Part shown: positions 1-5,695 of the stretch, piece by piece | How the letters are laid out: every line of letters begins with the position of its first letter | Position numbering within the stretch: position 1 is the first letter of the stretch | Origin: DSM-111022 sp043424535 | GTDB taxonomy: Bacteria > Bacillota > Bacilli > Lactobacillales > Aerococcaceae | Reading direction: 5' to 3' | Assembly (NCBI GenBank): GCA_043424535.1 | Contig: JBHWOV010000152.1 | Span: forward strand, 1 to 6,149 | Length of the DNA stretch: 6,149 bases | Notes under the pieces: model-generated | What the model was told of the DNA's origin: nothing | The model's database searches: none | The model's input: only the letters and a program-made list of their open reading frames with translations | Position numbers and translations under genes: made by a program

Positions 1-401
1 TTGTCTTGATTCATTAAAAGTTCATTACGGAAAAGTTGATAAATCTCTCCAACTAAATTTTGCCAAGATCCTTGTTGTGGGTAAAATGTTTGATAATGTA
101 AAAATGTTGTCAAGACTAAGGTTAAGAGAAGTCCTCCAAAAACAACTCGTCCTTTAAATTTCATGACACGGCCTTTAATAATTAACTGTAAGGCAATTAA
201 AATGATAAAAGAAAAAAATACGGGATAAAATTCTCCCATAATAAATCGAACACTATTTACAAAAATATTTCCTAATAATCCCCATTGAAACATTGCCATT
301 AAACTGAGAAACAAAAGAAAAAGGCCAAAAAATAAACTGCTAGCTTGATATGTATTAGAACGCTTTTGTTTCTTTTTAGAATTTGTTTTAGTCTGAGCCA
401 T
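1..401 (-). CDS. ftsK: DNA translocase FtsK/SpoIIIE, N-terminal membrane part (3' end cut by window edge)
   Basis: The reading frame runs from an ATG at 401 off the left edge, giving 133 residues without a stop. The protein opens with a Lys/Arg-rich cytoplasmic stretch (MAQTKTNSKKKQKR). Hydrophobic segments follow at about 20-37, 58-76 and 87-101. The segment FQWGLLGNIFVNSVRFIMGE (residues 38-57) closely resembles the start of Bacillus SpoIIIE (LQLGVVGQ...RFFAGEW), which is the basis of the call. In this family the N-terminal membrane domain anchors the protein at the septum. The C-terminal RecA-like motor and gamma domain, not in this window, pump DNA during chromosome segregation. A perfect AGGAGG (408-413 on the opposite strand) lies 6 bases before the ATG and fixes the start. 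The gene is divergent from acylphosphatase. The ATPase domain is not visible, so FtsK and a SpoIIIE/SftA-like paralogue cannot be fully separated. Confidence 0.85.
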   Translation of the reverse strand, partial: MAQTKTNSKKKQKRSNTYQASSLFFGLFLLFLSLMAMFQWGLLGNIFVNSVRFIMGEFYPVFFSFIILIALQLIIKGRVMKFKGRVVFGGLLLTLVLTTFLHYQTFYPQQGSWQNLVGEIYQLFRNELLMNQD

Positions 402-421
402 TCTTCTCCTCCTCATAAGAT

Positions 422-451
422 TTGACACTATCGCAACAATCATTATATCAT
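422..451 (+). promoter_or_regulatory. Putative acylphosphatase promoter
   Basis: A perfect -35 box TTGACA (422-427) is followed by two possible -10 boxes, TATATC (444-449, spacer 16) or TATCAT (446-451, spacer 18). The start codon is at 487 with a GGAAAGGAG ribosome site just before it. The -10 region is the same DNA as the opposite-strand ftsK -10, so the two promoters probably compete. Confidence 0.5.
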
Positions 452-471
452 TAATATAACTAAAATTCGAA
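442..471 (-). promoter_or_regulatory. Putative ftsK promoter with extended -10
   Basis: On the minus strand the sequence TGATATAAT (442-450) is a perfect -10 box (TATAAT, 442-447) with a TGn extension. The -35 is weak: TTCGAA at 466-471 with an 18-base spacer. Extended -10 promoters tolerate a poor -35. It lies about 40 bases before the ftsK ATG and overlaps the acylphosphatase promoter on the other strand. Confidence 0.5.
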
Positions 472-486
472 TGGAAAGGAGCCCCA

Positions 487-756
487 ATGAATACATATAA
501 ATTGATTGTCCAAGGAAAAGTTCAAGGTGTCGGCTATCGAAATTATGCGAAAATGCTTGCAGATCAATATAACATTACAGGAACAGTTAGAAATCAAACA
601 AATGGCAATGTCATGATTATTGCTCAAGGTGACGATATCAGTGCTTATATAGATGCTCTCAAAGTGCCACAACATCGATTAATGCAGATTGATGATATTG
701 ATTGCGAAGAATATCCAACAGATAAAATTTATAACAAATTTTCAGCTGTTTACTAA
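487..756 (+). CDS. acyP: Acylphosphatase
   Basis: This 89-residue cytosolic enzyme hydrolyses acyl phosphates such as acetyl phosphate or carbamoyl phosphate to carboxylate and phosphate. The length is typical for the family. The signature is clear: GKVQGVGYRN at residues 10-19 holds the phosphate-binding loop with catalytic Arg18. GTVRNQTNGNV at 32-42 holds the catalytic Asn36. The ATG at 487 has an AAAGGAG site just upstream. The gene has its own promoter and is followed on the same strand by yidC after 82 bases. That order is known from streptococci and lactobacilli. No terminator with a GC-rich stem separates the two genes, so some readthrough into yidC is likely. The physiological substrate is not evident from the sequence. 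Confidence 0.93.
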   Translation: MNTYKLIVQGKVQGVGYRNYAKMLADQYNITGTVRNQTNGNVMIIAQGDDISAYIDALKVPQHRLMQIDDIDCEEYPTDKIYNKFSAVY

Positions 757-776
757 TCTTAATTCAATGTTTCTTA

Positions 777-805
777 TTGAAATAAACTCCAATTTTATAT
801 ATAGT
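777..805 (+). promoter_or_regulatory. Putative yidC promoter
   Basis: TTGAAA (777-782) and TATAGT (800-805) are separated by exactly 17 bases, with the yidC ATG 33 bases further on. A short inverted repeat, TTCAAT (763-768) with ATTGAA (776-781), overlaps the -35 box. It could be an operator or a weak hairpin, but it is AT-rich and may be chance. Confidence 0.55.
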
Positions 806-838
806 AGTCTAGTATGATAAAAAATCGGAGTGAAAATT

Positions 839-1783
839 ATGAAAAAACATTATAAAAAGATAGCCTATATAAGCTTACTATTAGTAGCTATACTTGTCCT
901 CTCTGGCTGTGTCTCTTATGACCAGGCTGGTAATCCAACAGGTTGGGTATATGAATATTTAGGACGCCCTACTTCTAATCTATTAGATTGGATTGCGACA
1001 ACTTTTGGCGGTAACTATGGAGTAGCCATTATCATCATAACGATTATAACGCGTCTAATTATGTTACCTTCTTCTGTCAATATGACAAAAAGTTCAATGA
1101 TTACCCAAGCTAAGATGAAAATCGCACAGCCTGAAATTGATGCGATTCAAGAAGATTTACAACAAGCTGACTCGCCAGAAGAACAAATGCGTTTAAATAG
1201 TGAATTACGTCAAGTCTATTCTAAATATGATATTGATATGATGGGCGGCATGAAATCTGGATGTTTACCTTTACTCATCCAAATGCCAATTATTTCGGCG
1301 GTATATGCTGCGATTCGCTCATCACAACAAATTCAAAATTCGACATTCTTAGGAATTCATTTAGGTGAACGTAGTATCGCATTAGTTATCGCAGTTGCTG
1401 TTGTTTATGCTTTCCAAGGTTGGTTAACTACAAAAGGAACACCTCAAACAGATAATCCACAAGCGGCATCAACTCAAAAATCTATGATGTTGATGAATCC
1501 AATTATGTTAGGATGGATCACATGGACGTCTGTTGCTGGTTTAGGAATTTATTTCTTAACAGGTGGTGTCTTCATGGTGATACAACAATTGGCTATGAAT
1601 TACATTATTAGACCTCGTGTAACAAAAATGATGGAATCTGAAATTGAAAAATATGAACAACTTCCAAAATATAAGCGTTCGAGAAAACAAGCAAAAAAAG
1701 TAGATAATTCGGATCGATTGATTCCTACTAAACAAAATGTTAACAATAAAAAACGAAATGCAGGAAAACAACGTCGAAAATAA
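839..1783 (+). CDS. yidC: Membrane protein insertase YidC/Oxa1 family (lipoprotein type)
   Basis: This 314-residue protein inserts and helps fold membrane proteins, alone or with SecYEG. It begins with a lipoprotein signal peptide: basic KKHYKK, a hydrophobic core, then lipobox LSGC with Cys24 as the predicted lipidated residue. Membrane segments lie at about 60-77, 143-160, 180-197 and 222-257. Arg72 in IITRLIMLP corresponds to the groove arginine (Arg73 of Bacillus SpoIIIJ) that contacts substrates. The cytoplasmic loop 83-135 is rich in charge, and GCLPLLIQMP (141-150) is a family hallmark. The last 38 residues carry 16 Lys/Arg and only 2 acidic residues, a basic tail of the ribosome-binding kind described for YidC2. 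The frame is open back to a GTG at 830. That GTG lies inside the GGAGTGA ribosome site (827-833), so the ATG at 839 is the better start. Lactobacillales usually carry two YidC copies; the long tail suggests the YidC2 type. Confidence 0.93.
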   Translation: MKKHYKKIAYISLLLVAILVLSGCVSYDQAGNPTGWVYEYLGRPTSNLLDWIATTFGGNYGVAIIIITIITRLIMLPSSVNMTKSSMITQAKMKIAQPEIDAIQEDLQQADSPEEQMRLNSELRQVYSKYDIDMMGGMKSGCLPLLIQMPIISAVYAAIRSSQQIQNSTFLGIHLGERSIALVIAVAVVYAFQGWLTTKGTPQTDNPQAASTQKSMMLMNPIMLGWITWTSVAGLGIYFLTGGVFMVIQQLAMNYIIRPRVTKMMESEIEKYEQLPKYKRSRKQAKKVDNSDRLIPTKQNVNNKKRNAGKQRRK

Positions 1784-1788
1784 AAAAG

Positions 1789-1819
1789 AACCTCAGAGTG
1801 AAAAATTCACACTGAGGTT
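1789..1819. terminator. Bidirectional rho-independent terminator between yidC and covS
   Basis: AACCTCAG (1789-1796) pairs with CTGAGGTT (1812-1819). After an A/A mismatch, GTGAA (1798-1802) pairs with TTCAC (1806-1810), leaving a 3-base loop. On the plus strand the stem is followed by a T-rich stretch. On the minus strand it is followed by a run of six T. It starts 6 bases after the yidC stop and lies 24 bases past the covS stop, so it serves both converging units. Confidence 0.88.
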
Positions 1820-1842
1820 TATTTATTTGCAAAAGAACGATA

Positions 1843-3357
1843 TTAACGATAAATATCATTCTTTTTCGCTAATTGTTTTAACTGTTCAATTTTTTCTTCA
1901 TCTTTTAAAATAGGTAAATCAATATAGAAAATTGAGCCTTCATTTTCAACACTATCAACCCAAATATCCCCACGATAGCTATTCACTAATTGTTTTGCAA
2001 TACTTAAACCGAGACCATTTCCACCCTTATCACGGGAGCGTGCTTTATCGACTCGATAAAAGCGACCAAATACTTTATTTTTGTCCTCTTCCGTCATCCC
2101 CTCACCAAAATCTTGAACAGCGATTTCTACTTGTGTTACGGAGCGACTCACAGAAATGAGAACTTCTTTTCGATCTTGTGAATATTTCACAGCATTATCT
2201 AATAAAATAATTAATATTTGTTCATAGTGATTCCGGTACATCCGTACATATAATGGCTGATTTCCCATTTGATCCATGTCTAAGTAAAATTCGAAATCCT
2301 CATATAACATATTAAAGTTTTCATATACTTGTTTGGTTACAGAATAAATTTCAGTAATTTCATCTCGGTAATCCACATCGACATGATCTGCTCTCGATAG
2401 ATCTAACATTTCTTGAACTAAGTTTTTCATCCGACTCATTTCTTGTAAAGAAGCTGAAATAGAATTTTCTAGTACTTCGGGGTCATCTTTGCCCCAACGA
2501 TTCAACATTTTCAAATGACCTTCCACAATCGCTACAGGTGTTCTCAACTCGTGCGAAACATCTTCAACAAATTGCTTTTGATTGGTCACATATAAATCGA
2601 TACGATCAAGTAAACGATTGACATGTAAACTTAAATCGCTCCATTCATCTTCCGTTGCTGGCTTACGGACACGAATATCAGAGAGACTCTCCTCTTCTAC
2701 TCGATCTAAAGCACTATTTAAATAATTAAGCGGTCTAAAGAAATAATGACTGATCAAAAATGAACTAATTAGATAAATGACCGTCATCACAATCGCCGCA
2801 ATCAAAAATATCCTATTTGTTTCATAGAGACGATGTTGATAAATAGTAGGATTCATTACCACAACTAATTCACCAATAACTTCTCCTGTTGTATCAGATG
2901 ACAAAGGTTGTTGAATCCCAATAGTTTCTTGATTATTTACGTAAACTGTCTGGACAGATGATTCTAAGGGTAAGTCTTCAACATGCATCTCTTTTGTTTG
3001 ATAAATAATGTCTCCCACATTGGAAAACAAAATCATCCCATATCGATCATGTTCAAAATACGATAAATTAGACAAGAAACGTTGTTGATTATGAATTAAT
3101 TGAAGTCCAACTGTTGAATGATCTTGCATCTGATCATAAGATAAAAAACTAGATTTAGACGTTCCTAAATAATTGGAAATAGACTGTAATCCTTGTTGCA
3201 TCTCAGCTTCCAGATCATCTCTAGCAGCTGTTGAGGAATAAGTATATAAGACAAATAATAATAAAGCATTTAAAATCGCAGAAATAAGAAATAATAAAAT
3301 ACCCCATTTCCATCTTAAGGAAAGGGGTTGTTTTAATTTTTGTTTAATCTCGCCCAT
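1843..3357 (-). CDS. covS: Two-component sensor histidine kinase, CovS/ArlS type
   Basis: This 504-residue membrane kinase is expected to phosphorylate, and in CovS-type systems also dephosphorylate, the regulator encoded just before it. A short basic N-terminus leads into membrane segment 1 (about 18-39). An extracytoplasmic sensor region follows (about 40-182), then membrane segment 2 (about 183-206) and a HAMP linker (about 207-257). The dimerisation domain has the H-box FVEDVSHELRTP with phosphoacceptor His269. The ATPase domain shows the N-box LLDNAVKYS (Asn388), G1 DFGEG (416-420), F-box FGRFYR (430-434) and G2 GGNGLGLS (445-452). All catalytic motifs are intact. The length matches streptococcal CovS (about 500) better than staphylococcal ArlS (about 451). 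GHLKMLNRWGKDDPEVLE after the H-box is typical of this subgroup. A charged tail of about 20 residues follows the last ATPase strand. The ATG lies one base after the covR stop with only a weak ribosome site, so translation is probably coupled to covR. The sensed signal is unknown here. Confidence 0.9.
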   Translation of the reverse strand: MGEIKQKLKQPLSLRWKWGILLFLISAILNALLLFVLYTYSSTAARDDLEAEMQQGLQSISNYLGTSKSSFLSYDQMQDHSTVGLQLIHNQQRFLSNLSYFEHDRYGMILFSNVGDIIYQTKEMHVEDLPLESSVQTVYVNNQETIGIQQPLSSDTTGEVIGELVVVMNPTIYQHRLYETNRIFLIAAIVMTVIYLISSFLISHYFFRPLNYLNSALDRVEEESLSDIRVRKPATEDEWSDLSLHVNRLLDRIDLYVTNQKQFVEDVSHELRTPVAIVEGHLKMLNRWGKDDPEVLENSISASLQEMSRMKNLVQEMLDLSRADHVDVDYRDEITEIYSVTKQVYENFNMLYEDFEFYLDMDQMGNQPLYVRMYRNHYEQILIILLDNAVKYSQDRKEVLISVSRSVTQVEIAVQDFGEGMTEEDKNKVFGRFYRVDKARSRDKGGNGLGLSIAKQLVNSYRGDIWVDSVENEGSIFYIDLPILKDEEKIEQLKQLAKKNDIYR

Positions 3358-3358
3358 A

Positions 3359-4060
3359 TTAAGTTCTCATCACATAACCGGTTCCCCGTACGGTTTGGAT
3401 ATAAGAATCTTGATTTGGTAAGTCTATTTTATTTCTTAAGTAACGAATATAGACATCAACGACATTCGTCTCTACTTCAGATTTATAGCCCCAAACTTTT
3501 TCTAATAAAACCTCACGAGACATGACCATATTGATATTTTCCATTAAGAATAATAACAATTCGTATTCTCTCTTTGTTAAATCGATGATTTCATCACCAC
3601 GGCGAACAATACGATTTGCTTTTTCAATGGATAAGTCACGGTAATTAACCGTTGGTTGGTGTTGTGCTCTTTGTTCTTCTTCATGATCAATACGACGGAA
3701 TAATGCGCGTAACCGTGCGAGTAACTCTTCAATCGCAAATGGTTTAACAATATAGTCGTCTGCTCCTTGATCTAAACCTGAAACACGGTCAATCACACTA
3801 TCTCTGGCAGTCATAATAATAATCGGTGTATCTTTGATCGGACGAATACGTCGACATACTTCAAGGCCATTTAATTCCGGAAGCATCAAGTCTAGTAAAA
3901 TGACATCCCAATCTTCTTCAAGTGCCATTTCTAAACCACTTCGCCCATCATGACAGACAGCTGTTTCATAACCTTCATGTTGTAATTCAAGGTCGACAAA
4001 GCTCGCTAAATTCTTTTCATCTTCAATGACGAGCACACGTTGTTTTTCTTTTTCTGTCAA
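3359..4060 (-). CDS. covR: OmpR-family response regulator, CovR/ArlR type
   Basis: This 233-residue DNA-binding regulator is the partner of the kinase encoded next. The receiver domain (about 8-122) has acidic residues Glu13 and Asp14, phosphoacceptor Asp57 in LLDLMLPE, Thr84 and Lys106 in KPFAIEELLAR. The winged-helix domain (about 159-233) has LTKREYELL, a recognition helix near TNVVDVYIRYLRNK (198-211) and TVRGTGYVMR in the wing. Both domains closely match streptococcal CovR and staphylococcal ArlR, which control capsule, adhesion and autolysis genes. The position matching CovR Thr65, a Ser/Thr kinase target, is Cys69 here. The start is TTG at 4060. No ATG is available in frame nearby, and AGGAGG (4069-4074) lies 8 bases upstream of it. 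The gene is first in a two-gene operon and divergent from a small membrane protein gene. ArlR is an equally acceptable name outside streptococci. Confidence 0.92.
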   Translation of the reverse strand: MTEKEKQRVLVIEDEKNLASFVDLELQHEGYETAVCHDGRSGLEMALEEDWDVILLDLMLPELNGLEVCRRIRPIKDTPIIIMTARDSVIDRVSGLDQGADDYIVKPFAIEELLARLRALFRRIDHEEEQRAQHQPTVNYRDLSIEKANRIVRRGDEIIDLTKREYELLLFLMENINMVMSREVLLEKVWGYKSEVETNVVDVYIRYLRNKIDLPNQDSYIQTVRGTGYVMRT

Positions 4061-4096
4061 TGAATGTTCCTCCTTTTTTGTTCTCTACTCTTATTA

Positions 4097-4125
4097 ATTT
4101 TACACTATTTTAATAGTTATTGCTA
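4097..4125 (-). promoter_or_regulatory. Possible covRS promoter (weak)
   Basis: On the minus strand TAGCAA (4120-4125) and TAAAAT (4097-4102) are 17 bases apart, about 37 bases before the covR TTG. The -35 is poor. The region is so AT-rich that other boxes can be drawn, including another TAAAAT at about 4108-4113. This is the best-placed candidate, not a firm call. Confidence 0.3.
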
Positions 4126-4188
4126 GATTATCATCTGTTTGTAAATATTCATTCATTAAAGTGTTAATTTACATCTTTTCCATCAAAA

Positions 4189-4217
4189 TTGCTTTTTTCT
4201 ATACTGTTCGGTAAAAT
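4189..4217 (+). promoter_or_regulatory. Putative promoter of the small membrane protein gene
   Basis: TTGCTT (4189-4194) and TAAAAT (4212-4217) are separated by 17 bases. The start codon is 31 bases downstream, preceded by AAAGGGG (4234-4240). It is divergent from covR within a shared 187-base control region. Confidence 0.55.
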
Positions 4218-4247
4218 AACGATATTGTTTTATAAAGGGGAATCATC

Positions 4248-4388
4248 ATGAAAAAAGAACGTAAAGAACAAAAGAAAAAAAATAGAAAAGATCAATTAGT
4301 GAAAATTTTAGTTATCCTAATCCTTATTTCATTTGTAGGATCATTATTTATTTCACTTTTCTTTTCACTGGCTAGTTATTTTAATTAA
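4248..4388 (+). CDS. Small basic single-pass membrane protein (DUF4044-like)
   Basis: This is a 46-residue protein. The first 19 residues are highly charged (MKKERKEQKKKNRKDQLVK) and would stay in the cytoplasm. One hydrophobic helix follows (about 20-43, KILVILILISFVGSLFISLF and on), ending in ASYFN. There is no cleavage site or lipobox, so it should be an integral N-in membrane protein. Gene reality is supported by a TTG-17-TAAAAT type promoter, an AAAGGGG ribosome site 7 bases before the ATG, and a strong terminator starting 17 bases after the stop. Size and layout resemble the DUF4044 family of about 40-residue proteins in Lactobacillales, whose function is unknown. That family match is from memory and unsure. 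It is divergent from covRS, which could mean shared control. Confidence 0.75.
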   Translation: MKKERKEQKKKNRKDQLVKILVILILISFVGSLFISLFFSLASYFN

Positions 4389-4391
4389 TAG

Positions 4392-4409
4392 ATTTTATCT
4401 AGATAAAAT
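4392..4409. repeat. Perfect 18-base palindrome
   Basis: ATTTTATCT (4392-4400) is followed directly by its reverse complement AGATAAAAT (4401-4409). It starts 3 bases after the small gene's stop, and its right arm shares AAAAT (4405-4409) with the 5' arm of the following terminator. It may be an extension of the terminator structure, a competing hairpin or a protein site. Confidence 0.7.
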
Positions 4410-4454
4410 GCCCTCTAAACAGCAAATGCTATTTAAAAGGGCATTTTAATTTTT
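4405..4454. terminator. Rho-independent terminator between the small gene and lrgAB
   Basis: AAAATGCCCT (4405-4414) pairs perfectly with AGGGCATTTT (4438-4447). Inside, TAAA (4416-4419) pairs with TTTA (4432-4435) and AGCA (4421-4424) with TGCT (4427-4430), separated by small internal loops. A T run (4450-4454) follows on the plus strand. On the minus strand the stem ends in TTTTAT. It therefore probably stops both the small gene and the converging lrgAB operon, whose last stop codon starts 24 bases past this feature. Confidence 0.85.
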
Positions 4455-4477
4455 ATTTCATAATGAGTGCTATTAAA

Positions 4478-5191
4478 TTAGAAAATCCACTGCAAGACAA
4501 CCCCCATTACAGGAGCTAATAATACCATCACGATTCCTGTTACGACAATGGCTAAACTAGACATTGCCCCTTGCAATTCACCCATTTGAATCGCTTTAGA
4601 AGTACCGACTGCATGAGCTGAAGTACCTATCGCAATACCTTGAGCAACTGGATCCGTTATTTTTAAGCTTCTTAATACTGATTCAGCAATAACATTCCCT
4701 ACAACACCAGTAACAACAACGATAGCCACTGTTAAGGAAACTAAACCACCCATCGATTGTGATACATCTACCGCTATCGCTGTGGTAATGGATTTAGGAT
4801 ATAAAGTCGCAATCATCTCAAAATCAAAGTTAAATAATAATCCGAATAAAACAATTAATACTGTATGTAAAATGGCACCACTAACGATACCAATGATAAC
4901 TGGTTTCATATATCGTTTTAGATAAGTGTATGATTTTTCAAGTTTGATTGCCAAGGAAACCGTTGCTGGAGTGACAAATAGTGATAAATATTGTCCCCCA
5001 TTATAATACATTTCATATGGAATATCAAAAACAATTAATATAATGATGATAACGATAATGGACAAAAGTAATGGATTAACAAAAGGTTTTAATATTTTAG
5101 ATTTAATATTTGCTTGAACTTTTGCTAGCGCTAAATAGATGCCGATTGTTAAAACCAGCCAAATGATTGGTGAACTAAGCACGGTTGTCAT
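4478..5191 (-). CDS. lrgB: LrgB/CidB-family membrane protein
   Basis: This 237-residue polytopic membrane protein works with LrgA. The pair was first described as an antiholin-like control of murein hydrolases and autolysis. In Bacillus (PftAB) and Streptococcus mutans the equivalent pair imports or exports pyruvate. Family motifs are VTPATVSLAI (73-82), LYPKSITTAIAVDVSQSMGG (130-149), VVVTGVVGN (158-166) and AIGTSAHAVGTSKA (187-200). Hydrophobic segments fill most of the chain and the length is normal. The ATG at 5191 lies inside the end of lrgA (17-base overlap). It has AAAGGAG (5202-5208) 10 bases upstream, so lrgB has its own ribosome site and may also be coupled to lrgA translation. Confidence 0.93.
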   Translation of the reverse strand: MTTVLSSPIIWLVLTIGIYLALAKVQANIKSKILKPFVNPLLLSIIVIIIILIVFDIPYEMYYNGGQYLSLFVTPATVSLAIKLEKSYTYLKRYMKPVIIGIVSGAILHTVLIVLFGLLFNFDFEMIATLYPKSITTAIAVDVSQSMGGLVSLTVAIVVVTGVVGNVIAESVLRSLKITDPVAQGIAIGTSAHAVGTSKAIQMGELQGAMSSLAIVVTGIVMVLLAPVMGVVLQWIF

Positions 5192-5558
5192 GATTATTGG
5201 TCTCCTTTCTATTGTTTCGGGACATTTTTTGGACTAGGAGACCAACAAATCCCATCGTAATTGCTACTGTTACAATAATGATGATAAGTAATTGCCACCA
5301 AACATCACTTAATATCCCAAAGTGAGTTAATAATGCTACCCCAGCTGGCACAAATAGGATCGCCATATTATCTGTTAACCAAGTTCCCACTTCTTCGATT
5401 TGTTCCATTTTGACCCAATTATTATGCAATGCTAAAAACAATAATAACATTCCAATAACACTACCAGGAATCGCAATAATTCCACGGATAAATACAGCTA
5501 TAATTTCTCCTAACAAGGAAAATAATAAAATCAAAAACAATTGTTTGAATAATTTCAT
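5175..5558 (-). CDS. lrgA: LrgA/CidA-family holin-like membrane protein
   Basis: This 127-residue small membrane protein has about four hydrophobic segments (7-24, 30-45, 66-80, 89-110). Family signatures are IPGSVIGMLLLFLAL (30-44) and MAILFVPAGVAL (65-76). The polar tail (residues 111-127, RNNRKETNNHDNRA) is cytoplasmic by charge. It acts with LrgB, encoded by the overlapping next gene. The frame is open back to a GTG at 5570, but that GTG is part of the GTGGAGG ribosome site. The ATG at 5558, 5 bases after GGAGG, is therefore the likely start. The usual activator pair LytSR is not encoded in this window. The annotation LrgA versus CidA cannot be settled by sequence alone. Confidence 0.9.
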   Translation of the reverse strand: MKLFKQLFLILLFSLLGEIIAVFIRGIIAIPGSVIGMLLLFLALHNNWVKMEQIEEVGTWLTDNMAILFVPAGVALLTHFGILSDVWWQLLIIIIVTVAITMGFVGLLVQKMSRNNRKETNNHDNRA

Positions 5559-5579
5559 AGTATCCTCCACAATTTCAAT

Positions 5580-5608
5580 ATTTTATCAACGTAAACTCAT
5601 TGACTCAA
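5580..5608 (-). promoter_or_regulatory. Putative lrgAB promoter with extended -10
   Basis: On the minus strand TTGAGT (5603-5608) and TAAAAT (5580-5585) are 17 bases apart. TG sits one base before the -10 (TGATAAAAT). The lrgA ATG is 21 bases downstream. The -35 lies inside the inverted repeat TTGAGTCAA (5600-5608), which could be bound by a regulator. Confidence 0.62.
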
Positions 5609-5614
5609 CCCATA

Positions 5615-5630
5615 AATTTTTTAAAAAATT
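5615..5630. repeat. A/T-tract palindrome upstream of the lrgAB promoter
   Basis: AATTTTTTAAAAAATT is a perfect 16-base palindrome beginning 6 bases upstream of the lrgA -35 box. It could act as an UP element or bent DNA, or as part of a regulator site. As an RNA hairpin it would be too weak to count as a good terminator for the lipid kinase gene. Confidence 0.6.
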
Positions 5631-5695
5631 CTAATTTAACATTTTATTGCTATCGCGAAACATTTATCTAATATGGTCTTCTTATAATTACCTTA

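Noticed and set aside
460..675. Minus-strand open frame of 71 codons
   Set aside because: It lies antisense to acylphosphatase, whose signature motifs are clear. The translation has no recognisable domain and the start has no good ribosome site.
763..781. Inverted repeat TTCAAT/ATTGAA after acyP as a terminator
   Set aside because: The stem is only 6 bases and AT-rich, with no T run after it, and it overlaps the yidC -35 box.
1556..1771. Minus-strand open frame of 71 codons rich in Phe/Ile
   Set aside because: It is antisense to the YidC C-terminal region. Its composition reflects the complement of Lys-rich codons.
1932..2159. Plus-strand open frame of 75 codons
   Set aside because: It is antisense to the conserved ATPase domain of the histidine kinase, with no promoter or ribosome site seen.
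3340..3525. Plus-strand open frame of 61 codons
   Set aside because: It is antisense to the covR/covS junction and the winged-helix domain, with no supporting signals.
5410..5634. Plus-strand open frame of 74 codons
   Set aside because: It is antisense to lrgA and its promoter. The Asn/Ile-rich translation is a shadow of the hydrophobic coding strand.
5571..5695. Terminator for the lipid kinase gene or a riboswitch before lrgA
   Set aside because: There is no GC-containing stem with a T run, and the likely lrgA transcript leader is only about 15 bases, too short for a riboswitch.
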